A stretch of DNA of 64,000 bases from Candidatus Electrothrix communis (lineage in GTDB: Bacteria; Desulfobacterota; Desulfobulbia; Desulfobulbales; Desulfobulbaceae). Position numbers and translations under genes: made by a program. Below, in pieces: positions 1 through 8,165 of the stretch. How positions within the stretch are numbered: position 1 is the stretch's first letter; every line of letters begins with the position of its first letter. Below the pieces are notes generated by a model that was not told the DNA's origin, did no database searches, and saw nothing but the letters and a program-made list of their open reading frames with translations. Location: positions 2,991,501 through 3,055,500 of the forward strand of contig CP130629.1 in assembly GCA_030644725.1 (NCBI GenBank). Direction: 5' to 3'.

Positions 1-1
1 A

Positions 2-1957
2 CAGGATAGTCCCCTGGTCGTCATGGCAACGTCTATCTCTGCCATAACAGCCACCCTGACCACGCCTGATACGGCTATGCCCACTGCCCTTGTACTCATA
101 GCCCTCATAACTTTTCTTAATGGACTGACCCTAATTCTGTTGGGAAGGTTTAAATTGGGTATCCTGGTGCGCTACCTCCCCTACCCGGTCATTGGTGGTT
201 TCATGGCCGGAACCGGCATCATGCTGATCCTCGGTGGTATAGGAACCATGGTTGACCATAACCTCAGTGTAAACAATCTGGTGAGATTGTTTACAAGCAA
301 CGAGCTGGAAGTGTGGCTCCCTGGTGTCCTGTTCGGCCTTCTCCTCTTCATCGGTACCCGTCGAATTAAACACAGCTTAGCATTACCAGGCCTGCTTCTT
401 GCAGAGGGAATCCTGTTCTATTTCCTGCTTATCTACAGCGACAGCAACATTCAAAACGCTGCTGACGCCGGACTCCTGCTCGGAAATATCGACTTGCCAA
501 CAGGCTGGCCCACTATCAATCCAAGGCATTTTTTTTCTGCCCGCTGGGATTTAATTCAAGGGCAATTGGGCAATATCGGAGCGGTTCTCATCATTACTCC
601 GATCAGTCTGTTACTCAATCTCAGCGGCATCGAGATGAGCGAGCGAAAAGATATGGACTTGAACCACGAGCTCCAGTCAGCAGGAAAAACCAATATATTG
701 ACTGCATTAGCTGGTGGAATGATAGGGTTCCACTCGTTAGGGACCACCTCACTGGGTCGAGAAATGACTGTGAGCCGAACACGAGCCCTGGGTGTCATTG
801 CCGGAATAATGCCCCTCCTGATACTCTTCTTCGGAGGCCCTCTGCTCTATTTTGTTCCGAAGGCCGTCTTAGGAGGCCTGCTCATCTTTCAGGGAATCCT
901 CTTCCTCTACAACTGGCTGATAAAAAAATGGTCCTCGCTCCCACCAGCTGATTACGGGATGATTACAATTATCGGGCTGACAATTATGGCGACAAACTTT
1001 ATGACCGGCATAGTGCTGGGCTTTGTCGTTATGATGTTTACCTTTGTGATCAGCTATAGCCGGACAGATATTTTCTATCGAAAACTTTCTGGAGCGGAGC
1101 TCACCAGTAATGTTTTGCGTTCTCCACCTGAACGCAAGCAGCTTGTCAGGCTGGGATGGCACACCCACGTTCTTGAGCTGCATGGATTTATTTTTTTCGG
1201 GACAGCTAATGCCATCCTCAACGAACTACAATCTCGACTACGTGCATCGCTTCCCTTACAGTACCTCATCATCGACTTTCGCCGGGTGACAGGCGTGGAC
1301 TCTTCAGCAGCCTTCTGTTTTACTCGTATCCTTTACCTTGCGGACTCACTCAATTTTACAGTTATATTAAGTTCATTATCACCTCAACTCAAGCAGCAGA
1401 TGCTGCACAATGGCATCCAACCGAACGAAAAATCCTTAAACTTTGCTTCAGATCTGGACAGGGCCCTGTCCTGGTGTGAAGATGCCTTGCTTGAATCAGA
1501 CAGCGGACCACAAGAAAACCTTGCTTTGCCCCTGCAACTGCTCGCAAAAGGCTTCAAAAGAAAGCAGATACGCCTGCTGAAATCGTACCTGCAAAAATCC
1601 ACCCTGAAATCAAAAGAACTCCTGGTCCGACAGGGAGAGGCCTCGGATTCGGTCTACTTTGTTGAATCAGGGCAGGTTTCCATCTATCTCCAGACAGGCA
1701 ATACGCATCCGGTTCGTCTTCAGACGATCTGCATTGGCACGATGGTTGGAGAAGTTGGATATTGCCTGAATGTCCCTCGGACAGCAACAGTCGTGGCAGA
1801 CACGGATACTGTTGTTTACCGCCTCACAAAAAATTCTATGCAGGCCATCCAAAAAGAAGAACCCCTCTTGGCCGAGTCCATTAAAGATCTCATGCTGCGG
1901 GTCATTGCCGAGCGTCTGGTAACGTCAAACCGTCAGCTTTTGGATTCAAGCAGATAA
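2..1957 (+). CDS. SulP-family anion transporter with STAS and cyclic-nucleotide-binding domains (5' end outside window)
   Basis: Inner-membrane SulP/SLC26-type transporter. The frame is open to the window edge; the first ATG at 23 falls inside the family's conserved transmembrane core, so the true start lies upstream and the gene is partial. Numbering from that ATG, residues 1-365 are hydrophobic helices with Gly-rich turns (LPYPVIGGFMAGTG). Residues ~378-480 form a STAS domain (IIDFRRVTGVDSSAA). Residues ~527-635 form a Crp-type cyclic nucleotide-binding fold (RQGEASDSVYFVESGQV, then a GEVGY and PRTATVVA block). SulP-STAS fusions are common; the added cNMP domain is known in some bacterial members and implies gating by a nucleotide or its relatives. 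Substrate (sulfate, bicarbonate or another anion) cannot be told from sequence. It is followed by ettA in convergent orientation. Confidence 0.9.
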   Translation, partial: QDSPLVVMATSISAITATLTTPDTAMPTALVLIALITFLNGLTLILLGRFKLGILVRYLPYPVIGGFMAGTGIMLILGGIGTMVDHNLSVNNLVRLFTSNELEVWLPGVLFGLLLFIGTRRIKHSLALPGLLLAEGILFYFLLIYSDSNIQNAADAGLLLGNIDLPTGWPTINPRHFFSARWDLIQGQLGNIGAVLIITPISLLLNLSGIEMSERKDMDLNHELQSAGKTNILTALAGGMIGFHSLGTTSLGREMTVSRTRALGVIAGIMPLLILFFGGPLLYFVPKAVLGGLLIFQGILFLYNWLIKKWSSLPPADYGMITIIGLTIMATNFMTGIVLGFVVMMFTFVISYSRTDIFYRKLSGAELTSNVLRSPPERKQLVRLGWHTHVLELHGFIFFGTANAILNELQSRLRASLPLQYLIIDFRRVTGVDSSAAFCFTRILYLADSLNFTVILSSLSPQLKQQMLHNGIQPNEKSLNFASDLDRALSWCEDALLESDSGPQENLALPLQLLAKGFKRKQIRLLKSYLQKSTLKSKELLVRQGEASDSVYFVESGQVSIYLQTGNTHPVRLQTICIGTMVGEVGYCLNVPRTATVVADTDTVVYRLTKNSMQAIQKEEPLLAESIKDLMLRVIAERLVTSNRQLLDSSR

Positions 1958-2069
1958 ATAGCGCACTCTCCGCCTTACCAGCAGGGCATAGGGAGAAAAA
2001 ACAACAGCCATTTTTCCTCCCTCCCCTTATCATAAAAAAAATCATAGAAAAACAACAGCGCTGCTAAAC

Positions 2070-3755
2070 CTAATCCCTCGTTAAATGACGATAACGGATA
2101 CGATGGGGTTGATCAGCAGCAGCGCCCATCCGCTTTTTATAATCCTGCTCATAATCGGAATAATTGCCCTCAAACCAGACCACCTGGGAATCGCCTTCAA
2201 AGGCCATAATATGGGTGGCAAGCCGATCAAGAAACCAACGATCATGACTGATGATCACGGCGCAACCACCGTAACTTTCCAAGGCCTCTTCCAGAGCACG
2301 CAGGGTGTTCACATCCAGATCATTGGTGGGCTCATCCAGCAACAGGACATTGCCGCCCTCTTTGAGCATCATGGCAAGATGAACCCGATTGCGCTGCCCG
2401 CCGGAAATCTCCGAGACCTTATTCTGTTGCGCAGAGCCGCTGAAATTAAACTTGGCCACATAGGCTCGGGCATTCACCTCCTGGGTACCTAACCAAATCG
2501 TCTCCTGGCCCTCGGAAATGGTCTCGTATATTGTCTTGTTCGGGTCCAGGTTGTCACGACTCTGATCCACATAGCAGAGCTTGACGGTCTCACCGATGCG
2601 GATACTTCCCTCATCCGGTTCTTCCTGGCCTGTGATCATTCGAAACAGGGTGGTCTTACCGGCACCGTTTGGGCCGACAATCCCGACAATACCGCCCGGC
2701 GGTAGCGAGAAGGTAAGATCCTCCACCAGGATACGGTCGCCGTAGCTCTTGCGGATGCCCTCTCCCTCAATAACCATCTTACCGAGCCGGGGACCAGGTG
2801 GGATAAAGATTTCCAGCTTTTTCATCCGCTCGTTGCTATCCTGATTCAGGAGCTGTTCATACTGATTAATGCGGGACTTGGCTTTGGAACGCCGCCCCTT
2901 GGGACTCATGCGAATCCATTCCAGTTCCCGTGAGAGGGTACGTTGACGCTCGCTTTCCTTTTTCTCTTCCAGGGCCAGACGCTTCTGTTTCTGCTCCAGC
3001 CAGGAGGAATAATTGCCCTTCCAGGGAATACCGCGTCCCCGATCAAGCTCCAGGATCCAGCCCGCTACATTATCGAGAAAATAACGATCATGGGTAACCG
3101 CAATCACGGTACCCTCGTACTGCTGAAGATGATGCTCTAACCAGGCCACGGACTCAGCGTCCAGATGGTTGGTCGGCTCATCCAGCAAGAGAATGTCAGG
3201 TTTTTTAAGGAGGATACAACAGAGGGCAACCCGCCGTTTTTCACCGCCGGACAACACACCGATCTTGGTATCACTAGGCGGGCAGCGCAGGGCATCCATA
3301 GCCATGTCCAGCCTGCTGTCCAGGTTCCAGGCATCAGCTGCCTCCAGTTGATCCTGCACTTCACCCTGGCGATCAATCAATGCCTGCATGGCATCGTCAT
3401 CCATAGGCTCGGCAAATTTTGCGTTGATCTGATTATACTCTTCCAGCAGATCAACAATGCCCTGCACTCCCTGCTCCACGATCTCGCGCACGGTTTTGTC
3501 CGGGTCAAGCTGCGGTTCCTGCTCCAGCATATCCACGGTAAAGCCTTCAGAAAGGAGGCTCTCGCCCTCAAACTCCTTATCCGTACCCGCTAAGATCCGT
3601 AACAGGGTACTCTTTCCCGAGCCGTTCAGGCCCAGGACCCCGATCTTGGCTCCATAAAAATAGGAGAGAGAAATATCCTTGATAATGACCTGATCCTTAT
3701 ACTTCTTACTCACCTTAATCATCGAATAGATGATTTTATTCACTTCTTGTGCCAT
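2070..3755 (-). CDS. ettA: Energy-dependent translational throttle protein EttA (ABC-F)
   Basis: Soluble ABC-F ATPase that binds the ribosomal E site and gates entry into elongation according to ATP/ADP level. It is 561 aa, close to the usual ~555. Two complete ABC cassettes are visible: Walker A GLNGSGKS at 42-48, signature LSGGEKRR, then a second Walker A GPNGAGKT and signature ISGGQRNR, each followed by LLLDEPTN Walker B. Between them is the charged P-site tRNA interaction motif region with the arginine/lysine-rich MSPKGRRSKAKSR stretch. The EttA subtype is indicated by the N-terminus (IIYSMIKVSKKY) and overall length. It is a monocistronic minus-strand gene. Confidence 0.95.
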   Translation of the reverse strand: MAQEVNKIIYSMIKVSKKYKDQVIIKDISLSYFYGAKIGVLGLNGSGKSTLLRILAGTDKEFEGESLLSEGFTVDMLEQEPQLDPDKTVREIVEQGVQGIVDLLEEYNQINAKFAEPMDDDAMQALIDRQGEVQDQLEAADAWNLDSRLDMAMDALRCPPSDTKIGVLSGGEKRRVALCCILLKKPDILLLDEPTNHLDAESVAWLEHHLQQYEGTVIAVTHDRYFLDNVAGWILELDRGRGIPWKGNYSSWLEQKQKRLALEEKKESERQRTLSRELEWIRMSPKGRRSKAKSRINQYEQLLNQDSNERMKKLEIFIPPGPRLGKMVIEGEGIRKSYGDRILVEDLTFSLPPGGIVGIVGPNGAGKTTLFRMITGQEEPDEGSIRIGETVKLCYVDQSRDNLDPNKTIYETISEGQETIWLGTQEVNARAYVAKFNFSGSAQQNKVSEISGGQRNRVHLAMMLKEGGNVLLLDEPTNDLDVNTLRALEEALESYGGCAVIISHDRWFLDRLATHIMAFEGDSQVVWFEGNYSDYEQDYKKRMGAAADQPHRIRYRHLTRD

Positions 3756-4278
3756 TATTTTCCTGTTATGTATTGAATGAAGTTATTGACTGCCTATGGT
3801 CGCTCGAACCTGTTTTGCTCGTCCGGCATGAACCAAGCGGTAGGAAGATCTGTTTCTCGTTACTGTCTGTTCATAAACTGTATCTTGTTTTTTTGCGAAG
3901 GAATTCTTGTAGTAACCAAGGGGGTGCTCAGCTGTTCTTCCTTGAATTTTTCGAAAACATGCGATAGATAAATGATTTTATCTTATGTTTCGCCCAGCTC
4001 TTAACGTTGCTTGGAGAATTGTTCCCAACATGATTGCAAAGTTTTGCTTGCAACGCCTGAAGAAGTTGAAGCGTATTTCGGTGTTCCATGTTAGCTGCTG
4101 TATAGCGTTATAAGAGGAAAAGCACAGGCGGAAAGTGATAAGCGGAAAAGTTTTCCTTTTTTTTGCTTCAATATCGGAATAAGTGGGATTTTCCAGAATA
4201 TATTACAGTCAATAGCATGGAAAGTTTCCACTTATTAACACTGTTGTATTACAACTCACATACAAAAAGAGGAACGTA
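3756..4278. other. Intergenic region upstream of ettA and of the AT-rich patch
   Basis: 523 bp without a credible gene. Short frames here lack ribosome sites and family character. The right half is AT-rich and precedes the DUF3892-like gene, whose ribosome site (gaggaa) lies 6 nt before its ATG. I see no tRNA, no clear sigma-70 pair and no convincing terminator; a GGAAAA/TTTTCC palindrome followed by eight Ts near 4143-4165 has almost no loop and is unlikely to fold as a terminator. Confidence 0.5.
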
Positions 4279-4509
4279 ATGTCTGACCCAAAGAAAATAA
4301 TAGACGCAAAAAACGATTCAGATGGAAATGTTGCAGCTGTGAAACTTGAAGGCAACAAATCATTCACACCAATAGAAGTAGCAGTCAGGATGGCTGAAAA
4401 AGGAAAAGTTGACGCAGTTCCTGTTCATCCTAAAACTGGTAAACCGCATTTACGCTCAAAACCAGACGGAAAGAAAGGTAATAATCTTGACAGTATGGCT
4501 GAAGATTAG
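4279..4509 (+). CDS. DUF3892-like small protein
   Basis: 76-residue soluble protein of unknown function. It matches the DUF3892 style: an N-terminal strand pair around DSDGNVAAVKL, a TPIEVAVRMAEKG helix, and the C-terminal GKPHLRSKPDG followed by NNLDSM. Members are usually 70-100 aa, so it is full length. A gaggaa ribosome site lies just upstream. It overlaps the next minus-strand frame by 4 bp. It opens an AT-rich block of small genes, consistent with accessory DNA. Confidence 0.7.
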   Translation: MSDPKKIIDAKNDSDGNVAAVKLEGNKSFTPIEVAVRMAEKGKVDAVPVHPKTGKPHLRSKPDGKKGNNLDSMAED

Positions 4510-4688
4510 TTTTTCCACTCCGCAACATGTATTGTTTTGAATACTACATGAGCGTCGTAATCCTCCTTATTTTTGTACAGGTCTATTGTTGCGACATTTG
4601 TTTTACCGTCAATTCTTTTAACTCTATAGCAACGGATATTACCTTCGACAGCCATCATGGAAATATCTTTGTAAGGTTTATCACTCAC
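4506..4688 (-). CDS. Small hypothetical protein
   Basis: 60 codons starting with GTG, no recognisable family. The sequence (GNIRCYRVKRIDGKTNVATIDLYKNKEDYDA) looks protein-like, with alternating strands and few low-complexity runs, but there is no good ribosome site before the start. It converges on the DUF3892-like gene with a 4-bp overlap at the stops. It could be a real orphan gene or a remnant. Confidence 0.4.
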   Translation of the reverse strand: MSDKPYKDISMMAVEGNIRCYRVKRIDGKTNVATIDLYKNKEDYDAHVVFKTIHVAEWKN

Positions 4689-4709
4689 TCATAATCGTTA
4701 ATATAATAA

Positions 4710-5492
4710 ATGGAATCCATAATAAATAACCCTGCCGGACGACTCCTCACATTAATAAACAGCGGGAGACCTCAGCAGTATAAAAAAGAAACAACACGCA
4801 AAGTTTGGTCTATTCTTCTGAACGTTCAAGAAGATGATACTCAAAAACTATTAAAAAGGATCGGTTACGTTTCATCCATTCCTGGTAATATTGAAAAGCA
4901 GATAAACAGTATAGAAAAGATAAACCATAAAGTTTATGTAAAATATTTACCACAGATTAAAAACGTCCTTAATGGAAATCTAAACTATCAATCAACATGG
5001 AATACTTTTATCGATCATTTTTCACAACCTGTTATCGATAATCTTGAAGTGTGTTCAGAAATTCTCTCACGAGAACGACCAGAAAAGGTGATTGAAAAGC
5101 AATACCTCGACGCAGTAATTTCAGACATAGAAGAACTTTTAGGATTAGCTAAATCTGACGAATCAAGCAGTCAGATAAACGATTTTGTAATGAAGTCATT
5201 ACTCAATCTTAAAAATTCAATCGAAGAATATTCAATCCTCGGCAGCGTTCCGATAGAAAAAGAAATACAAACTACAATAGGAAGCCTTATAACTGTTAAT
5301 ATAAATCCTGATGAATTAAAACAAAACAATAAAGGCAAGAAGTTCCTCCATATAGTTGGCGGATTAATATTTTTACTAGGAATAACTGCGGATGTAAAAA
5401 CTATCGCACCGTCCACAATAGATCAGCTATTCTTGCCAGACAAAAACATATCATCTATGAAACATGAGAACACCCCAAGCAAACATCCATGA
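4710..5492 (+). CDS. Hypothetical membrane-anchored protein
   Basis: 260 residues, no family recognised. Residues 1-205 are predicted mainly helical, rich in Lys, Asn and Glu, with repeated hydrophobic heptad-like spacing. A single hydrophobic segment at about 212-227 (FLHIVGGLIFLLGITA) is followed by a short polar tail, so the bulk probably sits on one side of a membrane with a C-terminal anchor. Base composition is clearly more AT-rich than the flanking core genes. There is no Shine-Dalgarno at the ATG, so translation may be leaderless or the start may be elsewhere. The 3' end overlaps a small minus-strand frame. Confidence 0.6.
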   Translation: MESIINNPAGRLLTLINSGRPQQYKKETTRKVWSILLNVQEDDTQKLLKRIGYVSSIPGNIEKQINSIEKINHKVYVKYLPQIKNVLNGNLNYQSTWNTFIDHFSQPVIDNLEVCSEILSRERPEKVIEKQYLDAVISDIEELLGLAKSDESSSQINDFVMKSLLNLKNSIEEYSILGSVPIEKEIQTTIGSLITVNINPDELKQNNKGKKFLHIVGGLIFLLGITADVKTIAPSTIDQLFLPDKNISSMKHENTPSKHP

Positions 5493-5658
5493 CATAGAAG
5501 AAACTGTTGAGAACTGTATCAACAGGATGGCCGTCAACCTGACCGGCACTGAATTTGCAGTTTAAATACGGCTGACATATAAGTTCTCGGAACATTAACG
5601 TCATGCATTTATACTCTTCAGTCCATTCAATAGGATCTTGGATTGATTTGTTTTTCAT
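5455..5658 (-). CDS. Possible small hypothetical protein
   Basis: 67 codons beginning MKNKSIQDPIEW, no family recognised. The first ~50 residues look like an ordinary globular protein (EWTEEYKCMTLMFRELICQPYLN, CKFSAGQVDGHPVDTV); the last part is cysteine-rich and less convincing. It is divergent from the YjzC-like gene 30 bp away and overlaps the end of the upstream plus-strand gene. No ribosome site is evident, so confidence is low. Confidence 0.3.
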   Translation of the reverse strand: MKNKSIQDPIEWTEEYKCMTLMFRELICQPYLNCKFSAGQVDGHPVDTVLNSFFYVMDVCLGCSHVS

Positions 5659-5688
5659 AATAAAATATCTAACAAAAAAGGTTAAAAG

Positions 5689-5868
5689 ATGGCACCTCTC
5701 AAGAAACCAGGTGAAAAGCCAACCCCAGGTGAATACGTCGAACGCGGCCCAAGAGGCGGTAAAGTTCCTGGTGCGAGACAGGTAAGCATTGAGCCGGGGG
5801 ATAATCCGCTCCCTCCTACGCAGGAAAAAGGGCGCAAGTGGGAACGGATCGGCCCCGTAAAACCATAA
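5689..5868 (+). CDS. YjzC-like small protein
   Basis: 59 residues. It carries the arrangement of the YjzC-like family: an N-terminal KPGEKPTPGEY segment, the central RGPRGGK, and a C-terminal PLPPT...KGRKWERIGP. The function of the family is unknown; the proline and glycine content suggests a short rubredoxin-like or extended fold without metal ligands here. It lies in the AT-rich patch between two orphan genes. Confidence 0.65.
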   Translation: MAPLKKPGEKPTPGEYVERGPRGGKVPGARQVSIEPGDNPLPPTQEKGRKWERIGPVKP

Positions 5869-5898
5869 CCAAATGTATTTAAATGGAGCCATTATTAA

Positions 5899-6183
5899 AT
5901 GCCAAATTTAACCAAAGAAGAATATTATTCAGCATTCGAGAAAGATGATTCGAATGTTTATATAATAGCAGAAGAAAAAAATAGTGATGGTAGTATATAT
6001 GCACGATCTTTTCTTGCTGAGAAAAAAGCTCAACAAGAAGTTGAGGCATCCTTAATCCGTGACGAACGAGAAGAACGTATCTTAGCAACAGCTGAACGTG
6101 CAAACAAAATAGCCATAATTGCAGCAATATTAGCTGCAATGGCTACGCTTTGTAGCACATATATAATAATTAAATTGTCTTGA
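5899..6183 (+). CDS. Hypothetical tail-anchored membrane protein
   Basis: 94 residues. A charged helical domain (residues 1-68; EEYYSAFEKDDSN, then KKAQQEVEASLIRDEREERIL) is followed by one transmembrane segment at about 69-92 (KIAIIAAILAAMATLCSTYIII) at the C-terminus. No family recognised. A weak GGAG lies 10 nt before the ATG. Topology suggests a cytoplasmic coiled-coil-like domain tethered to the inner membrane. Confidence 0.55.
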   Translation: MPNLTKEEYYSAFEKDDSNVYIIAEEKNSDGSIYARSFLAEKKAQQEVEASLIRDEREERILATAERANKIAIIAAILAAMATLCSTYIIIKLS

Positions 6184-6334
6184 TCCATAGTCCCATAACC
6201 TCCTGACCTGAAATTACCTTTTTATAACCAGCCGCTGCACCGGACGAGCCGGTGAGCTTGTTGTTAGCCGGAGGCATAGATTAGGGGACAGACCACCATA
6301 ACATCCTTGTTCAACGAACAAAAAAACTACAGCC

Positions 6335-6409
6335 GACCGCAAGAAGATAAGAAAAGCTAACGAAAGTCTATTAAATGAGTTTGAGGCGTGGCTCAACTTA
6401 TTAAATTAG
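6335..6409 (+). pseudogene. Fragment duplicated from the integrase core-binding-like gene at 7503
   Basis: 25 codons reading DRKKIRKANESLLNEFEAWL then a stop. The same block occurs at the N-terminus of the protein at 7503-7937 (CKKIRKANEDILDEFYAWL), and the DNA is also alike (aagataagaaaagctaacga in both). It has no start of its own and ends after the shared helix. I read it as a decayed partial copy. Confidence 0.6.
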
Positions 6410-6465
6410 CCGCATAAAATGCTCAAAATGGACCCGCTGAAGCTCACCGATTAATAAGAAAAATT

Positions 6466-6651
6466 ATGCCAAAGATAGAAGGATTCAGGATCAAGAATTT
6501 CAGGTCGTTGAAGGATGTTACTCTTGGGCGACTATGGAATAAGCAAAAAGTCAAGCCTCTCACGCCCATGACTGCGGTTATCGGTAAAAATGGTGTCGGG
6601 AAAAGCACACTCTTTGATGCCTTCGGTTTCTTGGCAAACGCTTTAAAATAA
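6466..6651 (+). pseudogene. Truncated AAA-family (RecF/OLD-like) ATPase, N-terminal fragment
   Basis: 61 residues that match only the beginning of SMC/RecF-like AAA ATPases: GFRIKNFRSLKDVTLG, then Walker A GKNGVGKST and LFDAFGFLA. Full-length relatives are 350-450 aa with signature and Walker B motifs, all missing here. A stop follows at 6649. Residual coding character continues in another frame to about 6764 (VVPGDAYGAPEPSVRVKML), so this is probably debris of an ATPase-plus-partner locus rather than a functional gene. Confidence 0.7.
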
Positions 6652-6764
6652 ACTGTCTGCAAATTAAAGATAGTGCAACATGCCGTATCACAAGTGGTTC
6701 CAGGTGATGCCTATGGCGCACCTGAACCAAGTGTTCGAGTAAAAATGTTAAAAGGAGTTTGTCT

Positions 6765-6998
6765 GTGAAATCTAAAGCGATATCTTTAAAATTTGTCTCA
6801 AAGTCAAATAAAACAGTTGGATATTTGATGGTCGAGACAGAAGATGAAAATTTTGCAAAACAAACTGCCCTACAATGGGCCAAAAATAATTTGGAGATAC
6901 CATTTGCGAGCGTGGAGCTGCACCAAGGTATTTTAGACGCACCAGACTTTGATTCAGATATTTTCAATGGAGCAAAAGTCTGGGAACTGCCATTTTAA
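6765..6998 (+). CDS. Small hypothetical protein
   Basis: 77 residues from GTG, which I prefer because AGGAG sits 7 nt upstream; a TTG six bases earlier is also possible. Sequence SKAISLKFVSKSNKTVGYLMVE, then AKQTALQWAKNNLEIPFASVELH, suggests an alpha/beta fold of two or three strands and a helix. No family recognised. It lies between the broken ATPase and the conserved gene at 7031. Confidence 0.5.
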   Translation: MKSKAISLKFVSKSNKTVGYLMVETEDENFAKQTALQWAKNNLEIPFASVELHQGILDAPDFDSDIFNGAKVWELPF

Positions 6999-7030
6999 TT
7001 TATTTTTTATATCCTACCCCAGAAAAGAAG

Positions 7031-7471
7031 ATGAAACACATTTCTGTCAATACATACAAAAAGGATAAATACTATCCACGCATAGTAAGGGCGGTTGGAA
7101 ATATTTTAGCCCAATCAGATGTTATTTCCCCTTCAGAAATTCTTATCGAAATGGGCAACCTATCTAAAAAGAATTATGAAGCATGGCGAAAAGGTCAGGT
7201 ACCTTATCTTGAACGGGCAATCGAAGGTAGCCTTTCGAAAGCAAATCGAATTCTTCGCATTATTGGCTTTCATGCGCACGATCTTAATATGGTTCCCCGG
7301 CAAACCATATATCACCAATGGGGAAAAGGAAAAAACAGAGTGCTTAGATTTTCAAAATCAGGTGATTCCAATATTGAGAAGTCGTATTCATGCCACTATG
7401 CATGGGATCAATCTAAAGAAAAAAAGCTTAAAGTTATCAACCGGGCAAAGCCCGAACGCGACGTTAGATAG
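7031..7471 (+). CDS. Conserved hypothetical protein
   Basis: 146 residues, basic, without membrane segments. Features: N-terminal KHISVNTYKKDKYYPRI, a helical middle (SEILIEMGNLSKKNYEAWRKG, VPYLERAIEGSLSKANRILRII) and a C-terminal basic region around RFSKSGDSNIEKSYS. The style resembles uncharacterised proteins scattered in accessory regions, but I cannot name a domain. The high Lys/Arg content would suit nucleic acid binding, which is only a guess. It ends 31 bp before the core-binding-like gene. Confidence 0.6.
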   Translation: MKHISVNTYKKDKYYPRIVRAVGNILAQSDVISPSEILIEMGNLSKKNYEAWRKGQVPYLERAIEGSLSKANRILRIIGFHAHDLNMVPRQTIYHQWGKGKNRVLRFSKSGDSNIEKSYSCHYAWDQSKEKKLKVINRAKPERDVR

Positions 7472-7502
7472 CGACAAATCCTCAAACAACGAAGCATGAA
7501 AA

Positions 7503-7937
7503 ATGGATGACTACGAGAAATACGAAGCAGATTGCAAAAAGATAAGAAAAGCTAACGAGGACATATTAGACGAGTTTTATGCATGGCTCAAATCATCCGG
7601 CCTCTCGGAAAAGACGACAAAAAAACATGTTAGAAATATTGATTTCTACCTCAATGAATATCTGCTTTACGAAGATGCAACTGAAGCAAAAGACGGTGCT
7701 GGCGATGTCGGTATGTTTCTTGGCTATTGGTTCATAAGAAAGGCAATCTGGGCAAGTAAGTTAAGCATCAAGAGCAACGCAACGAGCCTGAAAAAGTTTT
7801 ACACCTTTATGCATGAGAAAGGTTTGATAAAGAAAGAAGAGCTGACAGATCTCAAACAAAGGATAAAGGAAGAGATGCCGGAATGGTTGGAAACCTTGGA
7901 TCGCTATGATGACCCCTCAGTTGAAGATGTCTGGTGA
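7503..7937 (+). CDS. Integrase SAM-like (core-binding) domain protein without catalytic domain
   Basis: 144 residues. Residues ~20-125 resemble the four-helix N-terminal core-binding domain of tyrosine recombinases: AWLKSSGLSEKTTKKHVRNIDFYLNEYL, then a second half with SIKSNATSLKKFYTFMHEKG. The protein then ends with an acidic tail (PEWLETLDRYDDPSVEDV). No Arg-His-x-x-Arg-Tyr catalytic region follows in any frame, so it cannot recombine DNA alone. It could be an orphan DNA-binding protein or a stub. A copy of its N-terminal helix lies at 6335-6409. Confidence 0.6.
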   Translation: MDDYEKYEADCKKIRKANEDILDEFYAWLKSSGLSEKTTKKHVRNIDFYLNEYLLYEDATEAKDGAGDVGMFLGYWFIRKAIWASKLSIKSNATSLKKFYTFMHEKGLIKKEELTDLKQRIKEEMPEWLETLDRYDDPSVEDVW

Positions 7938-7965
7938 TGGAGGCATAATCAACAGAGCCTGACTT

Positions 7966-8165
7966 AAACGCCAACAAACATTTGTTATCAGTACGTTACG
8001 AGAGGAACAAAAAAAACCTACTCATTTTTTCATAGTCGTTTTCCCGAAGTTGCAGAGCAAGAGACCAGGGCAGTCACTGTGTTTGATCCTTCCGAGTTCA
8101 ATCTCCCACCAGCAGAAAAGAAAGAAAAAAATGCGCAAAAAAATAACCACGGAAAAAATCTATGA
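7966..8165 (+). pseudogene. Possible remnant of an upstream reading frame
   Basis: An open frame between a TAA at 7965 and a TGA that overlaps the next gene's ATG (ATGA at 8162). It encodes YSFFHSRFPEVAEQETR and VTVFDPSEFNLPPAEKK, which look like true protein, but there is no usable start codon. I read it as the N-terminal part of a lost gene, or as a gene translated from a start I cannot see. Confidence 0.25.

Noticed and set aside
4143-4165. Rho-independent terminator before the DUF3892 gene
   Set aside because: The GGAAAA/TTTTCC palindrome has a 1-nt loop and weak A-T pairs; unlikely to fold.
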